Origin: Ianthella basta
Lineage: Eukaryota > Porifera > Demospongiae > Verongiida > Ianthellidae
Length of the DNA: 64,000 nt
Assembly (NCBI GenBank): GCA_964019415.1
Contig: OZ025887.1
Location: forward strand, 5,999,950-6,063,949
Direction: 5' to 3'
In this document: positions 22,001 to 34,985 of the stretch, piece by piece
Layout: every line of letters starts with the position of its first letter
How positions within the stretch are numbered: position 1 is the first letter of the stretch
Notes under the pieces: generated by a model
What the model saw: the letters and a program-made list of their open reading frames with translations, nothing else
Database searches by the model: none
Told to the model about the DNA's origin: nothing
Translations under genes and position numbers: made by a program

Positions 22001-22767
22001 ACAGATTCACTGCCCTTGTTTTCAGCATGCGTGCATATCACACTTGTTTGTTGACTTGTATCTCACCCAGACCTCCGTCCATCCTCCTGCCAAGCAGCTC
22101 TTGTTGACAGTTTTGTCTCCTGTGTGTACTTCATGACAGCAGCAGGCTCTGTTGTCGTCAGTGACTGCAGGGAAGAACAAGATGGCTACCTGACTTGGTT
22201 GTTTGATATGGATGTTTTAGTGGATAGTATCAAGCTTTGGGGAAAGGTATGTATCACATGCTGTCGTGCTGTTATTTGTCCACCAGGCGATGTCACTGCA
22301 GTACAAAATGCTGTAACTTGTGCCGGTGGAGTTTCTTTCCATAAACTAGTGCGAATACTCCACTTGTCTTGCACTGATGGTCTTTTTCCACTTACTGTAG
22401 CAGCAGTGATTGCACCAATATACTTATTTACTGCAGCTTCCACTGTGTGGTGGTGGTGGTTGCACATGGTGGTGGTGGTGGTGTGGTGGTGGTGGTGGTG
22501 GTGGTGGTATCATATTGACACATACTTCTGTTCCTCTTCTTCCAGTTTGCCAGATCCCTTCCTGTCATTGCCAATGCAGCCGGTCACTTTGTGGCTGGTA
22601 GCAAGGTCCAGCCTTCTGTCTTGGTGTTGAGCTCCAGAGAACCCCTCAGTGAACTGGCAGCTCTGTCACTGGCACCACCACATGCACTGAGATGTGATCA
22701 CCATGGCAACAAGACCTTATTTGATAGACTTGTTCAATTAGAGCCCAATTACTTTAATTTGACTTAA
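10076..22767 (+). CDS. THADA: THADA, tRNA Nm32 methyltransferase regulatory subunit
   Basis: This is a long HEAT-repeat (DUF2428) gene with many small exons. THADA (yeast Trm732) is the partner of FTSJ1/Trm7, which 2'-O-methylates position 32 of tRNA anticodon loops. Exons traced with consistent phase are 10076-10204, 11466-11592, 11930-12051, 12141-12180, 12325-12386, 12449-12830, 12932-13077, 13155-13445 (possibly split), 13512-13615, 13763-13843, 13911-14253, 14323-14422, 14503-14635 and 14726-14833. More follow, up to the last exon 22546-22767. Diagnostic segments include LLRLPWHIKGRY, AALLKKLTCRVRES, VQAMNMLKVLFRSTR and SPHWAIRNAATLLYGALV, all matching animal THADA. A Pro-rich 13-residue repeat sits before the conserved central block. 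The first exon (43 residues) is inferred from a phase-0 match and a weak donor (AAAG|GTTGGC). The gene is intact as far as followed and converges on Dicer. Confidence 0.85.
10480..11440 (-). mobile_element. Non-LTR retrotransposon (LINE) reverse transcriptase remnant
   Basis: Minus-strand reading frames hold a degraded RT C-terminal half. One segment (about 11147-11405) has an AYDGV-like start and the RGVRQGC..SPWLFN block. Another (10591-11124) has FADYTVLL in place of the catalytic FADD, then the thumb and the SxLTYGCESW segment. Just after, in another frame, comes the RPRG.PRKRW C-terminal motif typical of LINE ORFs. Frameshifts, loss of the second catalytic Asp and the missing 5' part show a dead, 5'-truncated copy. 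It sits antisense within the inferred first intron of THADA. Confidence 0.85.
12230..12301 (+). tRNA. tRNA-Gln (anticodon TTG)
   Basis: A 72-nt cloverleaf with no intron. The acceptor arms GGTCCCA and TGGGACC pair. The anticodon stem TTGGA/TCCAA closes the loop CTTTGAA, whose anticodon TTG reads CAA. The T-arm contains GAGTTCGAATCTC. It closely resembles animal tRNA-Gln(TTG). A T-run at about 12304-12310 serves as the Pol III terminator. The gene lies in sense orientation in a THADA intron between the coding exons 12141-12180 and 12325-12386, filling most of that intron. Position 32 is C, the type of base that the FTSJ1-THADA complex methylates in its targets. Confidence 0.96.
12304..12310 (+). 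terminator. Pol III terminator of the tRNA-Gln gene
   Basis: A run of seven T residues begins three bases after the mature 3' end of the tRNA. This is the standard RNA polymerase III stop. The T-run also forms part of the polypyrimidine tract upstream of the next THADA acceptor (TTCGCAG|GG at about 12324). Confidence 0.75.
13624..13678 (+). repeat. Tandem repeat of acceptor-like units in a THADA intron
   Basis: Three copies of a roughly 20-base unit contain GTTGTGTTTACAG, each ending in a good splice-acceptor core. They sit just after the donor at 13616. The true acceptor used in the traced model is about 90 bases further on (TTTGTGCAG|AG, exon at 13763). Confidence 0.6.
16030..16240 (+). 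repeat. CT/CA-rich simple repeat in a THADA intron
   Basis: A low-complexity tract of CACACCCTC and CTCACACC units lies between the coding exon ending near 15990 and the next one near 16243. It is intronic and produces long but meaningless His/Thr/Pro-rich reading frames. Confidence 0.7.
16609..16790 (+). repeat. 39-bp coding minisatellite in THADA
   Basis: Four units plus a partial one of a 39-bp repeat encode the 13-residue unit HPRDTDPAPDVAP. The repeat is in frame with the THADA exon that goes on to DVTSIEYQLVLSYCW, a conserved segment. It therefore expands a disordered Pro/Asp-rich loop rather than breaking the protein. The last two full units are almost identical at nucleotide level, indicating recent expansion. 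Confidence 0.85.
17335..17590 (+). repeat. Polypyrimidine (CCTCCC)n tract in a THADA intron
   Basis: About 250 bases of almost pure C/T with CCCTCCC and TCCTCC units end directly at an acceptor (CTCCAG|GTGCTTGATG). It acts as an extreme polypyrimidine tract and may form unusual DNA structures. It has no coding content. Confidence 0.8.
19544..19735 (+). mobile_element. MITE-like element, family A (copy 1)
   Basis: The copy starts TACAGTGGAATCCC and contains the family core CTACTGTCCCAACTACATAGA, then AAAACTACCTCTGAAATAAGG and GGGCCTGTC. It ends near GGGAGCCACCC. The same core appears at 24056-24246, 27241-27420 and, inverted, at 60870-61024. The ends resemble short inverted repeats flanked by TA, as for Tc1/mariner-derived MITEs. 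It lies in a THADA intron and has no coding capacity. Confidence 0.65.
21700..21770 (+). repeat. TCTG/TATG tetranucleotide repeat
   Basis: Runs of CTGT and ATGT tetranucleotides lie in a THADA intron. This is a simple microsatellite without other content. Confidence 0.7.
22447..22508 (+). repeat. (TGG)n trinucleotide repeat
   Basis: An interrupted TGG/GTG repeat lies in the last THADA intron, immediately before the final coding exon at 22546. It is intronic. Confidence 0.7.
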
Positions 22768-22874
22768 ATGAGAAGAATTATTTCAATTAATATAATACTA
22801 CAAACACACCTTACAAAAATAATGTAAAGCAGAAAAACTGAATAGTGAATAACTAGCTAGATATTATAGGGTTG

Positions 22875-25800
22875 CTACGACAACCCTTTCTGTCTGTCTT
22901 GCAATAATTTCAAAGCTTTCTTTGCAGCATTCTGTTTGGCTGCCGATCTTGAGTTGCCATGGCCACGCACAATGATAGGGGATTTCCCTTCTCTTTGCAC
23001 AACCCTTACAGTAACACTGCAACTACCTTGTGGTCCGGAGGACTTCTGGAACTTCCTGGAACAGACACACATATATACAAGAACACACATTAGCTGTGAA
23101 CAATATCAGAGACAGTGGATGCAGTACTCCCTGTGTGGGGGTGGTACAAATAGTTTCATTCTCTCGGTATAGGCTAGCTACACTGGTGCAGGAATGAGGT
23201 GTTCCGACAAGCTACAAACCACAGAAACAAGGCCATGTGGAGTAAAATAGAATATTTCCAATAAATTGACCTTGAAGGCAAGCAAGCATTATTACACTGG
23301 AGAGAGCACAGGAATCAAGCAGAAATTCTTTTCATTTCAGCTAAACTTCTCCAATGCAACACTGCTTGGTTCAAATCAAGTGAATTGGTACGTCAGACCA
23401 AGGCAGTTCACAAAGTAACCATGTAACACAACATTAGGGGACATGTAATGATTCATGTAATGATTCATCTTAATGTGTGGGAACATGCAATAACAAACAT
23501 CTATTAGATGTTTACAAACAAACATCTAGTTGACATTTACATCTATACACAAAGCTTAGCTGCTTTCTGCTACTAGTGACAAGCTACTGCCCTTACTCAA
23601 ACTTTGTTCCAGGTTCCTCTTGGAAGAGCTGCTCGATGGGTGTCAGTGGGAGGTGATTGGAGTACTTCTCTGTTGGCAGGGAAACAGGTAAACATTCAAG
23701 TGTGTGACACAAACAATAGTAGTATGCATGTGTGACAACAGTAATAAATGCAGATAAATTACACACATTATTACACCCACAACACACAGTTATACTGAGT
23801 GCTATCATTGTAGAACAGAGTGCATTTACCTTACCAATAAGTGGCTGAAAATGCGGCTGAAACACTTCCCACACTCTTTGCAAATTCATTCCGGAATCAA
23901 TGAACACAGCACCTGCAATGGATTCCAGGATGTCTCCCAGCACCTTAGGGGCCATCATCTCCTCTGCGTCATCTTCATCGCTGTCACTTGAGGCAACCAT
24001 TGAAGTGGGCACCTGTTCACCCTGAATACAGAGAGAGGAACAAACTTCTGTCACATACAGTGGAACCCCCTTATAAAGGAGAGCCCGAACTCAGGGCACC
24101 TCTCTAATGGGGGCAGTGCCTACTGTCCCAGCTACATAGAGATTTGTACAAAACTACCTCCGAAATAAGGACACCTCTCTAATCAGAACACTTGGGCCTG
24201 TCTCAAAGTGTCCCAAACATGTCCACATAGTGAGGTGCCACTATACAGGCCAGCTGTTCCACCTCAATCTCCTACCTCAGAACACAGGATGTCACTTACC
24301 TCCCATACGATGACATCACTGGGATTTTCCCCAAACGTCCCATGGCACTGTGCAATCTCACCGAATAGCGAAGGAGAGTTGTGCTTCAACAGCCTGTCCA
24401 GGCCAAGTTTCATGGTCATCTCGGCAAATGTGTTGTTGTTGACAAGGGCAGACCTCAGTTGGGTCAGCTCTCCAGGGGAACGTGAGGGGAATTCCAAGTA
24501 GATGTATGTGGTGATGAGGTAATCCAGCACTGCATCACCGAGGAACTCCAGCTTCTGGTAGCAGTTGGTGACAGTGTTCTTTGTGTACGAAGAGTGTGTG
24601 ACTGCTTCCACGAGGTGGTACGTTTCCTTGAAGCAATATCCCAGTTTCTGCTGCACCTCATAATACAAATCAGCCTGGAGCTCCTCCAGTCTACGACGCT
24701 GTGTTCCACTTAACGTAGGGAGCTCCCACTCAGTGAATACAGCTGGCAGGACACCCCTGGATGATGTCAGCAGGTCAAACATGCTTGTAGGAGTAGGCAT
24801 TTGGTAGTTGTGCCTCAGAAGCTTCGTCTTACTGCGGCGTGTGTCCTTGGAGTGATCACGGTCCGTTTCCACGGTCTGGCCTCGACTGGAATCTTCCGGC
24901 ACTGTTTTCAGCTCAATCCCAGCCCACTGCATGAAGGACAAGGCTGCTTCCATACCTCCACAGCTGAGGTAAGCACCGATGAGGCTCTCTACACAGTCGG
25001 CCACACTCTTGTCCGCAACACTCTTATGGGTGTACTGGGAGGGGGCGGCCCCTTTGGAGGGGTCGGTGGGCAGGGCCACACAATAGCAGGGTGGAACCCA
25101 AGTCTCCCTGGCTCGAAACACCCTGCTGAATATCAGAGGAGGCAGGCGGTTCTTCCCTGCCAGGTAAAAGAGGTTGAGATTGGAGACAATCTTCACGCGT
25201 GCGGCTGTCAGCTGCCCTTCATAGTGGTACTTCGTCACACAAAAGAGAGACACAGAGCTAGCAAGCTTCAGGAATGAGTCGCCAAGGATCTCCAAACGCT
25301 CCAAGTCAAAGACATCTTCAGCTGCCTTCAACATCAGAGCCTGTAAGATGATGGCTGTGCTAGGACCCACGGGGACCGTCACTCCATTCTCTGCCAGGCC
25401 ACATCGGTCCTCGACTGGAACCCGAGAGCCGTCATTCATCACCACAACACACTTCATACTGCTGGTGTTTCGGTCACCAAATCCCTTAAGGTCTGTCTCC
25501 ACCATCACCTCCCCACCTCCATCCAGCACACCCACACCTGTTTCGCGCTGGATCCTCTGCCGCAGTTCCTCCGCCGTCAGTGCTGCTTCCAAGCGGTACA
25601 AAACCGATGGGATGCAGTGGAAAATCTGGTAGACAGAGACATCAATGGGATAGACACGGCACAGCTGAGGGAAGAGCATGGTTGGTCTGTTCCTTGCATC
25701 ATCCTTCCCCTGCTCATAATCCTCTCCTTTGCGTGTCTTGAAGCGAGAAGTTAGCAGTTCAGTTCTCTTAGAGAGGAACTGGCAGATGAGGCCTGGCTGA

Positions 25801-26468
25801 TTGCTGTCCAGCAGAACATTGTATTTCCTGTGGAAATACTGCTGGTATGAGGCAGCTTGGCTGGAGTCGGGGAATGGGGAGTCTGGGGCTATGGTGTGGT
25901 CCACCTTTTCAACTGCAAACAGTTGTGTGTCCCTCTCTGTGTACGTTCTTGTTACTATGCGGCCTTCATACTGAGAAGGGTCCTGGCCATGCCTCCATTC
26001 AAATACCTGGGTCTTCCCCTTCTTAGCGTCAGCTAAGGTAGAAGCCAGTTCGCTGTCCACATATGCAACAGATAAGGATTGAAGCAACTGGACAGGAACA
26101 ATTAGGTAATTCACAGGGGCGCCTTCCGGAGAGAACTTCAGCTGCGGCGATTTTATCCCAAGCACTTCCTCGATGACATAGCAGTGTGCCTCTGCAAGAG
26201 TGTTCAGCTCTGATTCGTTGAACTCAACACTCTCCTCCTCCTCCTCTATGGTCACCACTAGTTCAGTGTTTCTCACATACAGAGAAAAAGTGGGCACCTG
26301 CAACACAGGTAGGCACAAGTGTATTCATTGGTTGTATGTCACATGACAGTCACATGTCATACAACAGTCGCATGTGATATGGCAGTCAGACGTATGTCGC
26401 ATGACACAATCGCACCCACAGTCACAGCTTAAGCCTATTCCAACATAATCCACACTACATATATACGT

Positions 26469-26505
<37 letters not shown>

Positions 26506-27874
26506 ACCATGCTGACAACAAGTTTGGATCTGGACAGTATCCCAAAGGTCAGAACTGTCCCGTCCACTCTGTTTCCCCCACATTGCTGATAGTACACACC
26601 GTCAGTAGCAGATTTCAGGTGAAAGACGTACAGAAAACATGGCTGCCTGGCAACAGGTGAACAGGAGGAGAGCGTCTCAGGAACCTGGATGAGTAATGAA
26701 GGGCACAGTGTACATTGATAGGTGTGTGTGTGTGTGTGTGTGTGCATGCATGCGTGCGTGCGTGTGTGTGTATAAGCTCTCAGCGTGACTTTTACATGTA
26801 CTGTCATGTGCCATGTGATGGTCATATAACATGTGACTGTCATGTGACAGGTTTACATTAGGCTAGCACTCTACAGGAGATAGAGTTCAAGCTATGACAG
26901 TGGCAGCACACTCACATGATGCCTGTATTCAGTCCTCCTCTTCTCGGTCCCAGCATCCTTCTCCTGTTTCAGCTGTCGCAGCTCTTCCCCCTGCCCCTCC
27001 CCCACCTCGTGCACCACTGGGAGAAGGTACTCGTTCAGTTGGCCAATCCTGTGTAGCACCTTCACTGCCTCAAGAGCTGCAGCTTGCTCTGCTTGGCGAT
27101 GTGTCTCCATCTCTGGGCCCTGCATAAGATTGGTTGATGACCACTAGTCCTTGCTAGCAATGTCACACACATGTGCGTATTGTGTGAAAGTGCCAAGAGG
27201 GACATTCAGTGCCGTGGTGCACACCACAGCCGCCATACACTATACAGGCAAGCCCTCTTATAATAAAGGACACCATGAATTCAGGTCACCTCTAATGAGG
27301 ATGGTGCCTACTGTCCCAACTACATAGAGATGTGCACAAAACTACCTCTGAAATCAGGACACCTGGGCTAGTCCCAAACTGTCCCAAAAGTGCCCTTAAA
27401 AAAGGGGCCATTCTGTACCCCTAAACTGCAGCATGCAACCAGTACAGAGGAGTGGGATTGTGTGATACATACCTTGATAAGCTCCCGGTAAGGGCAGGGG
27501 AGAGGAAGAGCAATGGTGCACACGTAACGAGCTGTGTGGCTCTCCTCAAACTGCTGACCGTAGGGCGGCCAAAGTGTTTCTGGGACGGCATATTTTGGGA
27601 CCTTCCTGACCCAGATGGCAGGGACAGTCTTTGTGTAGGAGTCGTGAGGGAGCTTCTGACAGTACCTTGAGGAAGAGCGGAGGGAGTTCGTTTCTAAATA
27701 GATCACAACTACGTGCAACTGGATCATGTGATCTCACGTTGCGTACCATGGGACACTTAGGTAGCACACATACACGCATAAATGTCTCTGTGCCTTGTGT
27801 GTGTGTGTGTGTGTGCATGCGTGCGTGCGTGTGTGTGTGCGTGCGTGCGTGCGTGCGTGTGTGTGTGTGTGTGC

Positions 27875-27920
<46 letters not shown>

Positions 27921-29703
27921 ACACTATTCCTTACATGTGTAGGAGCTGGAGGCTGGAGGTGAGGGACACAGTTGCACCAGTTGGGCCGTAAGGTTTGTAC
28001 GGTGGCAGGTCATCTGTAGCTGCTTCCTTCATATCTTCCTCATCTGGCACTCTCCGCTCCTTTACTGCCATTTCCCGAAGAGTCTTCTCAATGGCGATGA
28101 AGCTCTCCACCATCCCCCTTTCCTCTCTCTCTTGTAGCTTGTCCACCAAAAGGACTAAGTTGGAGGACTTGGATCTAGCCCTGCCCTTTGACTGTATGAA
28201 TGCTCGAATGTCATTGGGAAGGTCAAACCGCACAACAAGGTTGCAGTGAGGGATGTCCAAACCCTCCTCTACCACACTTGTAGCTATGAGGAGGTTAATA
28301 CGCTTCTTGCGGAACCTGTCCAGAACATCTTCCTGCCTCGTTGCCTTCATGGCCATTTCTTTGGTCTGGACACCGCCAGCTCCATGTCCAACGATGTAGT
28401 CACACTGAACAAACGACAGGTCCTTCTGAACCTCACGAATCTGGGTGATCAGCTCACAGAGACGCACTGCTGTGCTTCGACGCTGGACAAACACGATCCC
28501 ACACAGCCTATCACCTTCCCTGATGGCTCCTCCGGGTGGAGATTCTCCAGAGCGAATGCCGTGGTCTCCCAAACAAAGCAGAAGTTTATGGACCTTTGGT
28601 GTGATGACCAGCTCCAAGGAGTCTCGTCCCTTCAGCTGCACAACGAACGTCTCCAAGGTTGTATTGGCCACTTCCATCAAATGATGTCCCATTATTGTTG
28701 GGGTGCCAGCTGAGTGGCGATGGGTCTGGAGAATTTGGAGCACCTCCTCGGCCACCTTCAGTGCTTGCGTGGAGCCAAGGGACTTCACAGTGTAGATAAC
28801 GTCCTCCAGAAGCCCCTTACACAGTTGGTATGCATCTCCACATTGCTTCTTCTGCTCTTTGCTGAAAGCTAGCACCTTTTCCAGCACTTCGTCGATTATA
28901 CTCGTCAGCAATCCGACGGACTGGGAGGGGGTGGGGTCAAAGACTACAATTGATTCTTTGGGCTGTGCAGCAAAGATGTCGGCTCGGAAGAGATCCTTTG
29001 TTGTTTGGCAGCGACACCGCATATTCTGCTCCAATTCTTTGATAGCTTTCTCAATTTGATGAGGCTTGGTCTTCCCTTTAAGAATGGAAGCTGTCAACCC
29101 CAGCACGCGGGGATGGTCTTCTCCTTTAAAATTCTCAAAGAGACGCATAATTTCTCGATAGGGATGGTGTTTGGTGCAGTGGTGGCATTCGTCTACAATC
29201 AACAGGTTGATCTTGGAAAGCGGGAAATCCTTAGAGAAGTGATTCAGGATGTTTAAAAGGATCTGTGCTGTCATCACGAGGACATGGTTATTCTCGAACT
29301 CCATCGTCCAGCGTGAGGGGCTCCAGTTGTCGACATTCATGTCCCCTTTGTACTTGCCCACCTTCACTGCCAGGTGTTTCTCAATGTAGTTTGCCTGCTG
29401 GTCCACTAGAGGAACTGTGCAAGAAACAGAAAATACAGAGAGAGAAGAGATTAGACGAGTACAACAGTGAATAATCACCAATTTGCCCAGTTTCTCTCCT
29501 GAGATAGGGTCAAATTGAGTGATAGTCTAATGGAGCCCTTAGGTGGCTGTGTGTGAATGCAAGGGACACTGAGTTGGGCTGATACATGATAGCCATACTT
29601 AATATACTGATAGAATCATACAATTATCACTACCGGAGTTCTCCCACTTTGGCAGGAAGGAGGAGGTCTGATCATGACTTGGCTCCATACACTACCTTGT
29701 ACA

Positions 29704-29748
<45 letters not shown>

Positions 29749-30016
29749 TGTCAGCAGCATCGTGTAGGTATAAGCGCCCACCTGACGTTACAATGAAAAG
29801 TGTTCTCTTGTGGGTGGACCATGGACCGTGGATCTGGTGTTGCAGCTCTCTGATCAGCATCACGGCAATGAAGGTCTTGCCCGCGCCTGTGCCGAGGTTG
29901 ACAATGGTGTTCTCTTCGAGCGCCGCGTCCAGTAACTCGAGTTGGTAGTCCCGCGGTTGCACTTTCAACTCCCGCAAATACGTTTTGTCGCTTAGCGCAG
30001 TTCTAGCGTCATCCAT
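22875..30016 (-). CDS. DICER1: Dicer, RNase III endoribonuclease
   Basis: A multi-exon gene reading leftwards from the ATG at 30016. Exon 1 (29782-30016) carries the Walker A motif GTGAGKT. Exon 2 (27935-29414) carries DECH, the helicase C motif QSKGRARSK and the remainder of the helicase. Then come DUF283 exons (about 26900-27690) and a platform/PAZ region (about 25600-26700), including [19 protein letters not shown]. RNase IIIa has ERLEILGDS with a matching DCVES. RNase IIIb has [12 protein letters not shown] with the distal GDILES at about 23930. A C-terminal dsRBD ends at 22875. All metal ligands of both RNase III domains are visible. Dicer cuts dsRNA and pre-miRNA into small RNAs. The start codon is 168 bp from that of ALKBH6 (divergent), and the stop lies 107 bp from the THADA stop. 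Confidence 0.94.
24056..24246 (+). mobile_element. MITE-like element, family A (copy 2)
   Basis: It begins TACAGTGGAACCCC and ends GAGGTGCCACTATA, giving an imperfect inverted repeat of about 12 bases (TACAGTGGAACC against TATAGTGGCACC). The core matches copy 1, including the CTACATAGAGAT and GGGCCTGTC segments. It is inserted in a Dicer intron, between the two RNase IIIb exons. Confidence 0.7.
26467..26502 (+). repeat. (CA)n microsatellite in a Dicer intron
   Basis: A run of CA dinucleotides lies in the intron splitting the Dicer platform region. A (GT)n/(GCGT)n run follows at 26720-26770 in the next intron. Confidence 0.8.
27241..27420 (+). mobile_element. MITE-like element, family A (copy 3)
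   Basis: Related to copies 1 and 2 through CTACTGTCCCAACTACATAGA, AAAACTACCTCTGAAAT and ACTGTCCCAAA. It is more degraded, with an internal deletion after the AGGACACC segment and poorly kept ends. It lies in a Dicer intron between the DUF283 exons. Confidence 0.6.
27796..27918 (+). repeat. (GT)n/(GCGT)n microsatellite in a Dicer intron
   Basis: About 120 bases of alternating purine-pyrimidine sequence lie just downstream of the donor of Dicer exon 2 on the minus strand. Such tracts can adopt Z-DNA. The six-frame Cys-Val and Thr-His reading frames here are artefacts. Confidence 0.85.
29707..29747 (+). repeat. (GT)n microsatellite in Dicer intron 1
   Basis: A nearly pure GT run of about 40 bases lies in the first Dicer intron, about 35 bases from the end of exon 1. 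Confidence 0.85.
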
Positions 30017-30184
30017 CGTTCACTTTTATCCTCAGTAAGAGCTCTGGAAGATAATCCAACGAATATAGAGCATCATTATACTTCGATGTGCTCTCGACTA
30101 CTAGTTTTGTTATTCCCGAGAAGGGTCTTCCACCCCATCAGGTGGTTCTCCGTACAGAGAGGGAATTTCCCTTACCAACTCAAA

Positions 30185-31752
<1,568 letters not shown>

Positions 31753-31849
31753 TTCATGTGTGTGTAAGTTATGACCACTCAATTACACAACTGTAGTCAT
31801 GGCAACATTAAAACACATACAGAAACACATCTAAAATAGAGGAGGTCAA

Positions 31850-33441
31850 TCAAGACACAAGTCTTCTAATCTCCTCCAGTGCTTCCAGAATATTCTCTCT
31901 TTTATTGTATACTTGCAATTCTGTAATATATTTTCTCATTTCTTCCCTTGTGCCCTTGTTCTGAAGAGTGTGGCAACAAGATAGATACATACATGAACAC
32001 ACACAGTACATTAACATGCTGACCCACAACTGACTAGTTCTTTCAAATGAGCTCCATCCAGCTCATGAGGAAATCCCTGGTCGTTAGTGACCCAGTCTGC
32101 CACAGCATCAGCGACTCTCGCCACATCGACCATCTTGTTCATGTCCACCCATTGGAAATATGGCTCCCTCCGATGCCACACCATCTGGCTCTTGGCCAGT
32201 TGTCTGTATGCATTGCAGGCTACAACACTTAGAGAAGGGTCCCACAGGACGAGACAGGTATTCACTGTACCTTGTCTCTGCCTGGTAGTGGTAAAGGAAC
32301 TCAAGAAACATCTTCTCCATGTCTGCGTTCTCCTCTTCAGGCTAAAATAATGTGCAAACATGTGTTACTGAAACACAAGCTTATATACAAGCAGTAGTAG
32401 CACACAGTAAAGGGACTCACCTGTTGTAAGGGGTGGGGATGCCCCTCCCCCCTCCCCTGGGGAAACTTCCACACATCCCTCAAATACTCCAGTGTCTGTC
32501 TGTATCCAATGCATCGTCCTGGCTGGGAGTCCGCAGACAAGCCACCATGTTTCAAGAGATCAACCACCTCCTGTGTGAATAGCAAAGTGCCAATGATGAG
32601 AGACATCCCTTTGAGGTGGGCAACTAGTTTGTCCACACCAGACCTTCCTTCAGTTTTACCCTCCCATACCACAAAAGCACAGGAACGTCTTGCACGTGAG
32701 ACTAGTGGTCAAGCTGGCTGGCAGGCTCTACCTTGAAGATGCCACCCTGGATGATCTTCTCACAGCGCAGGTCTATTCGCCGGTAGAGTCTCTCCCGTGG
32801 CATAGTGAGGAACAGGCACTTGCACTGGAAGGGAAACTTCTCCAGGTCCACTTCCATCTTGAAGGAGGACACTGCTCTAACAATATCACACAGAGATGGA
32901 AGGACTATGTACTTGCAATAACACAACACCCTGTGTTGCATGGCAACAAGCGCAATATCACTAAGCCCAACTACTCACTTTCCAGACACCAGACATATTT
33001 CCAGTGCTCTGCGGAGCCTGTACCAATCATTGACTTCTAGCTTTGATGCATAATCCTGATCCAGTGTGGCCAAATGCTGCACACTTCAGTGACAGAGAGA
33101 CAAGTACTTAATATTCAAAGGGAACACCTACGTACCACTGAGGATGGCACTGACCTCTCATCCCAGGACTTCCCCTTGATGACATCATCCACTTTAGCCT
33201 GCCCGTCAGGTGTGGAAGAGGGAGCCCCACTGCAACCTTCAAGAAACATCTTTATGTACAAACTGGTGCCACCGACAATTATGGGCAGCTTCTGCCTCAA
33301 ATGAATGTCCTAGAATGATATATATGCATTACACAATTCGTCAAAACTGAAGTATGTAGCAGCAGATGTAATTTAACATTATTCATTCCACGTTACACAA
33401 TTAAATACATTCATACACACTACCACATACACCACACACTA

Positions 33442-33493
<52 letters not shown>

Positions 33494-34251
33494 GAATAGC
33501 TTTCATTGCTCTGTCTCTAAATTCACCAGCTGAGAACTTCTCCTTCACACCCACCACATCAATCATGTGGTGTGGTATCTCCTCCTGCAGCTGGGGCTCC
33601 ACTTTAGCAGACCCAACATCCAACCCCCTAAACACCTACAGATACAATCATATGTATCTATGTATCTCTCTGTGTGTACAATTCCACACCAGGTGGTGTT
33701 TAAGTGAAATTCTACACATCGCGATAGAGTAGCTGATTGCATGGGGTGCATAGGCCATAAGCTGTTTGCTACATTAGTACCTGGAATGCAAGAAAAGTAT
33801 AGGGTGCAGCAAAGATGAAGTGCCAAACTAGCAGGCTATGTTAATATGTGTACATTGATTTGTACATAATACAATGGCATACAAAAAGTAGTACCAGCAT
33901 TAGGTCTGCTCGCCTTCACGACAGGATTCCTGCTACAGTACTACTGGGGAATATGGCATCCCCAGGGAATATAGCATCCTCGGGAATATGGCATCCCGGG
34001 GATTTTGGCTAAACACACTACTGGATTGAGTTATGTACTAGATGCTGTGCACCTGAGCAGAGTCGGCGGATATTATCTCTCCTCCCAGCTTTCTGGCCAG
34101 CAGGATGGACAGATCAGTCTTACCAACTGCTGTGGTTCCAGATATTATCAGCACTAAGAAAGACGGTAGACAGAGGAGTGTATTATAACCCAACTGCTTT
34201 GACTACTTAGACCACTGCACCTTTTGGCTTGACAATCTTCGCTTCTGCCAT
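31850..34251 (-). CDS. TRIT1: tRNA isopentenyltransferase (TRIT1/MiaA family)
   Basis: The gene reads leftwards from the ATG at 34251 (exon 1 34221-34251). Exon 2 supplies the P-loop SGTTAVGKT and ends in ISADSAQ. The next gives [11 protein letters not shown] and the HHMIDVV segment. Later exons carry [17 protein letters not shown] and [27 protein letters not shown] sequence, and a stop at 31850 closes a basic C-terminus. The enzyme transfers a dimethylallyl group to A37 of tRNAs that read UNN codons, making i6A37. The P-loop, the DSxQ motif and the GGTxLY motif are all visible. The C2H2 zinc finger found near the C-terminus of animal and yeast orthologues was not found. No clear mitochondrial targeting peptide is seen. 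Its start lies 66 bp from that of WDR74. Confidence 0.9.
33440..33492 (+). repeat. (CA)n microsatellite in a TRIT1 intron
   Basis: About 50 bases of CA dinucleotide lie directly upstream of the minus-strand acceptor/donor region of the [11 protein letters not shown] exon. A further short tandem block of GGAATATGGCATCC units occurs at about 33947-34000 in the neighbouring intron. Confidence 0.8.
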
Positions 34252-34317
34252 GATTCGCTGCAATATTTTCATTGCAACCTGCAAGCATCCATTTTCCTCG
34301 CTTGCGCAACCAACAAA
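34252..34317. promoter_or_regulatory. Bidirectional promoter region, TRIT1 / WDR74
   Basis: Sixty-six bases separate the two divergent start codons, so a shared promoter is expected. No TATA box is seen. The interval contains the CG-bearing string CTCGCTTGCGC. Transcription start sites cannot be placed from sequence alone. Confidence 0.5.
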
Positions 34318-34917
34318 ATGGAGGCTCCTTTGCAGCTCTCAGACGTGGACGTGTGGATAGGCACCTCTCTAGGGACACTAAAGGGTATGTAGAGCGAATG
34401 GAGTGCATACAATTTAACTATAAGACCAAGTGCAGCTCACTCTACGTATCGCCCTGTGTGCTGTACTTGTAGGCGCTTGCACGAAGAAGAAGGGTTGTTT
34501 GCAGTACGCTTCGCCTCAGCTGGCGCAAGAGGATGGAGCACTGCCACTGGAGAAACGAAAGGAGATCCTAGTAATGTGCTGGGACAGTGCGAAGGAAGAG
34601 AAGGTAAGCTAGCTCGCATGTGCGATTTTGTTGTGTGTTAACACATAATTAATTGCTGTAGATCCAAATTGCAACGGTGTATACACACGTAGCAGCATGT
34701 ACAGTGTTGCACATAGTAGGCACACACAGGATCTTACAATAATAGTAATACTTACATTTGTTCAATTCAACTGCTGATAGCTCTATTTGGGGCACAAAGA
34801 TGGGATGGTGTCTTGCTTCAGTTCCCATCTGGGCAAGTATATTGCTGAGTGTGATGTCACTGGAGGCAGTGGGTCACTGGTGGGGCTGGAGAAGTTTGGA
34901 AGGTGAGGGGATGGGGT

Positions 34918-34985
<68 letters not shown>

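Noticed and set aside
10076..22767. Focadhesin or another large HEAT-repeat protein
   Set aside because: Specific segments (LLRLPWHIKGRY, the VQAMNMLKVLFRSTR block and SPHWAIRNAATLLYG) match THADA in order. I saw no focadhesin-specific segment.
27734..27991. Cys-Val, Thr-His and similar low-complexity ORFs here and at 34903-35245, 46604-46980, 51322-51625, 57132-57583 and 61583-62223
   Set aside because: These are translations of (GT)n/(CA)n microsatellites inside introns and have no coding support.
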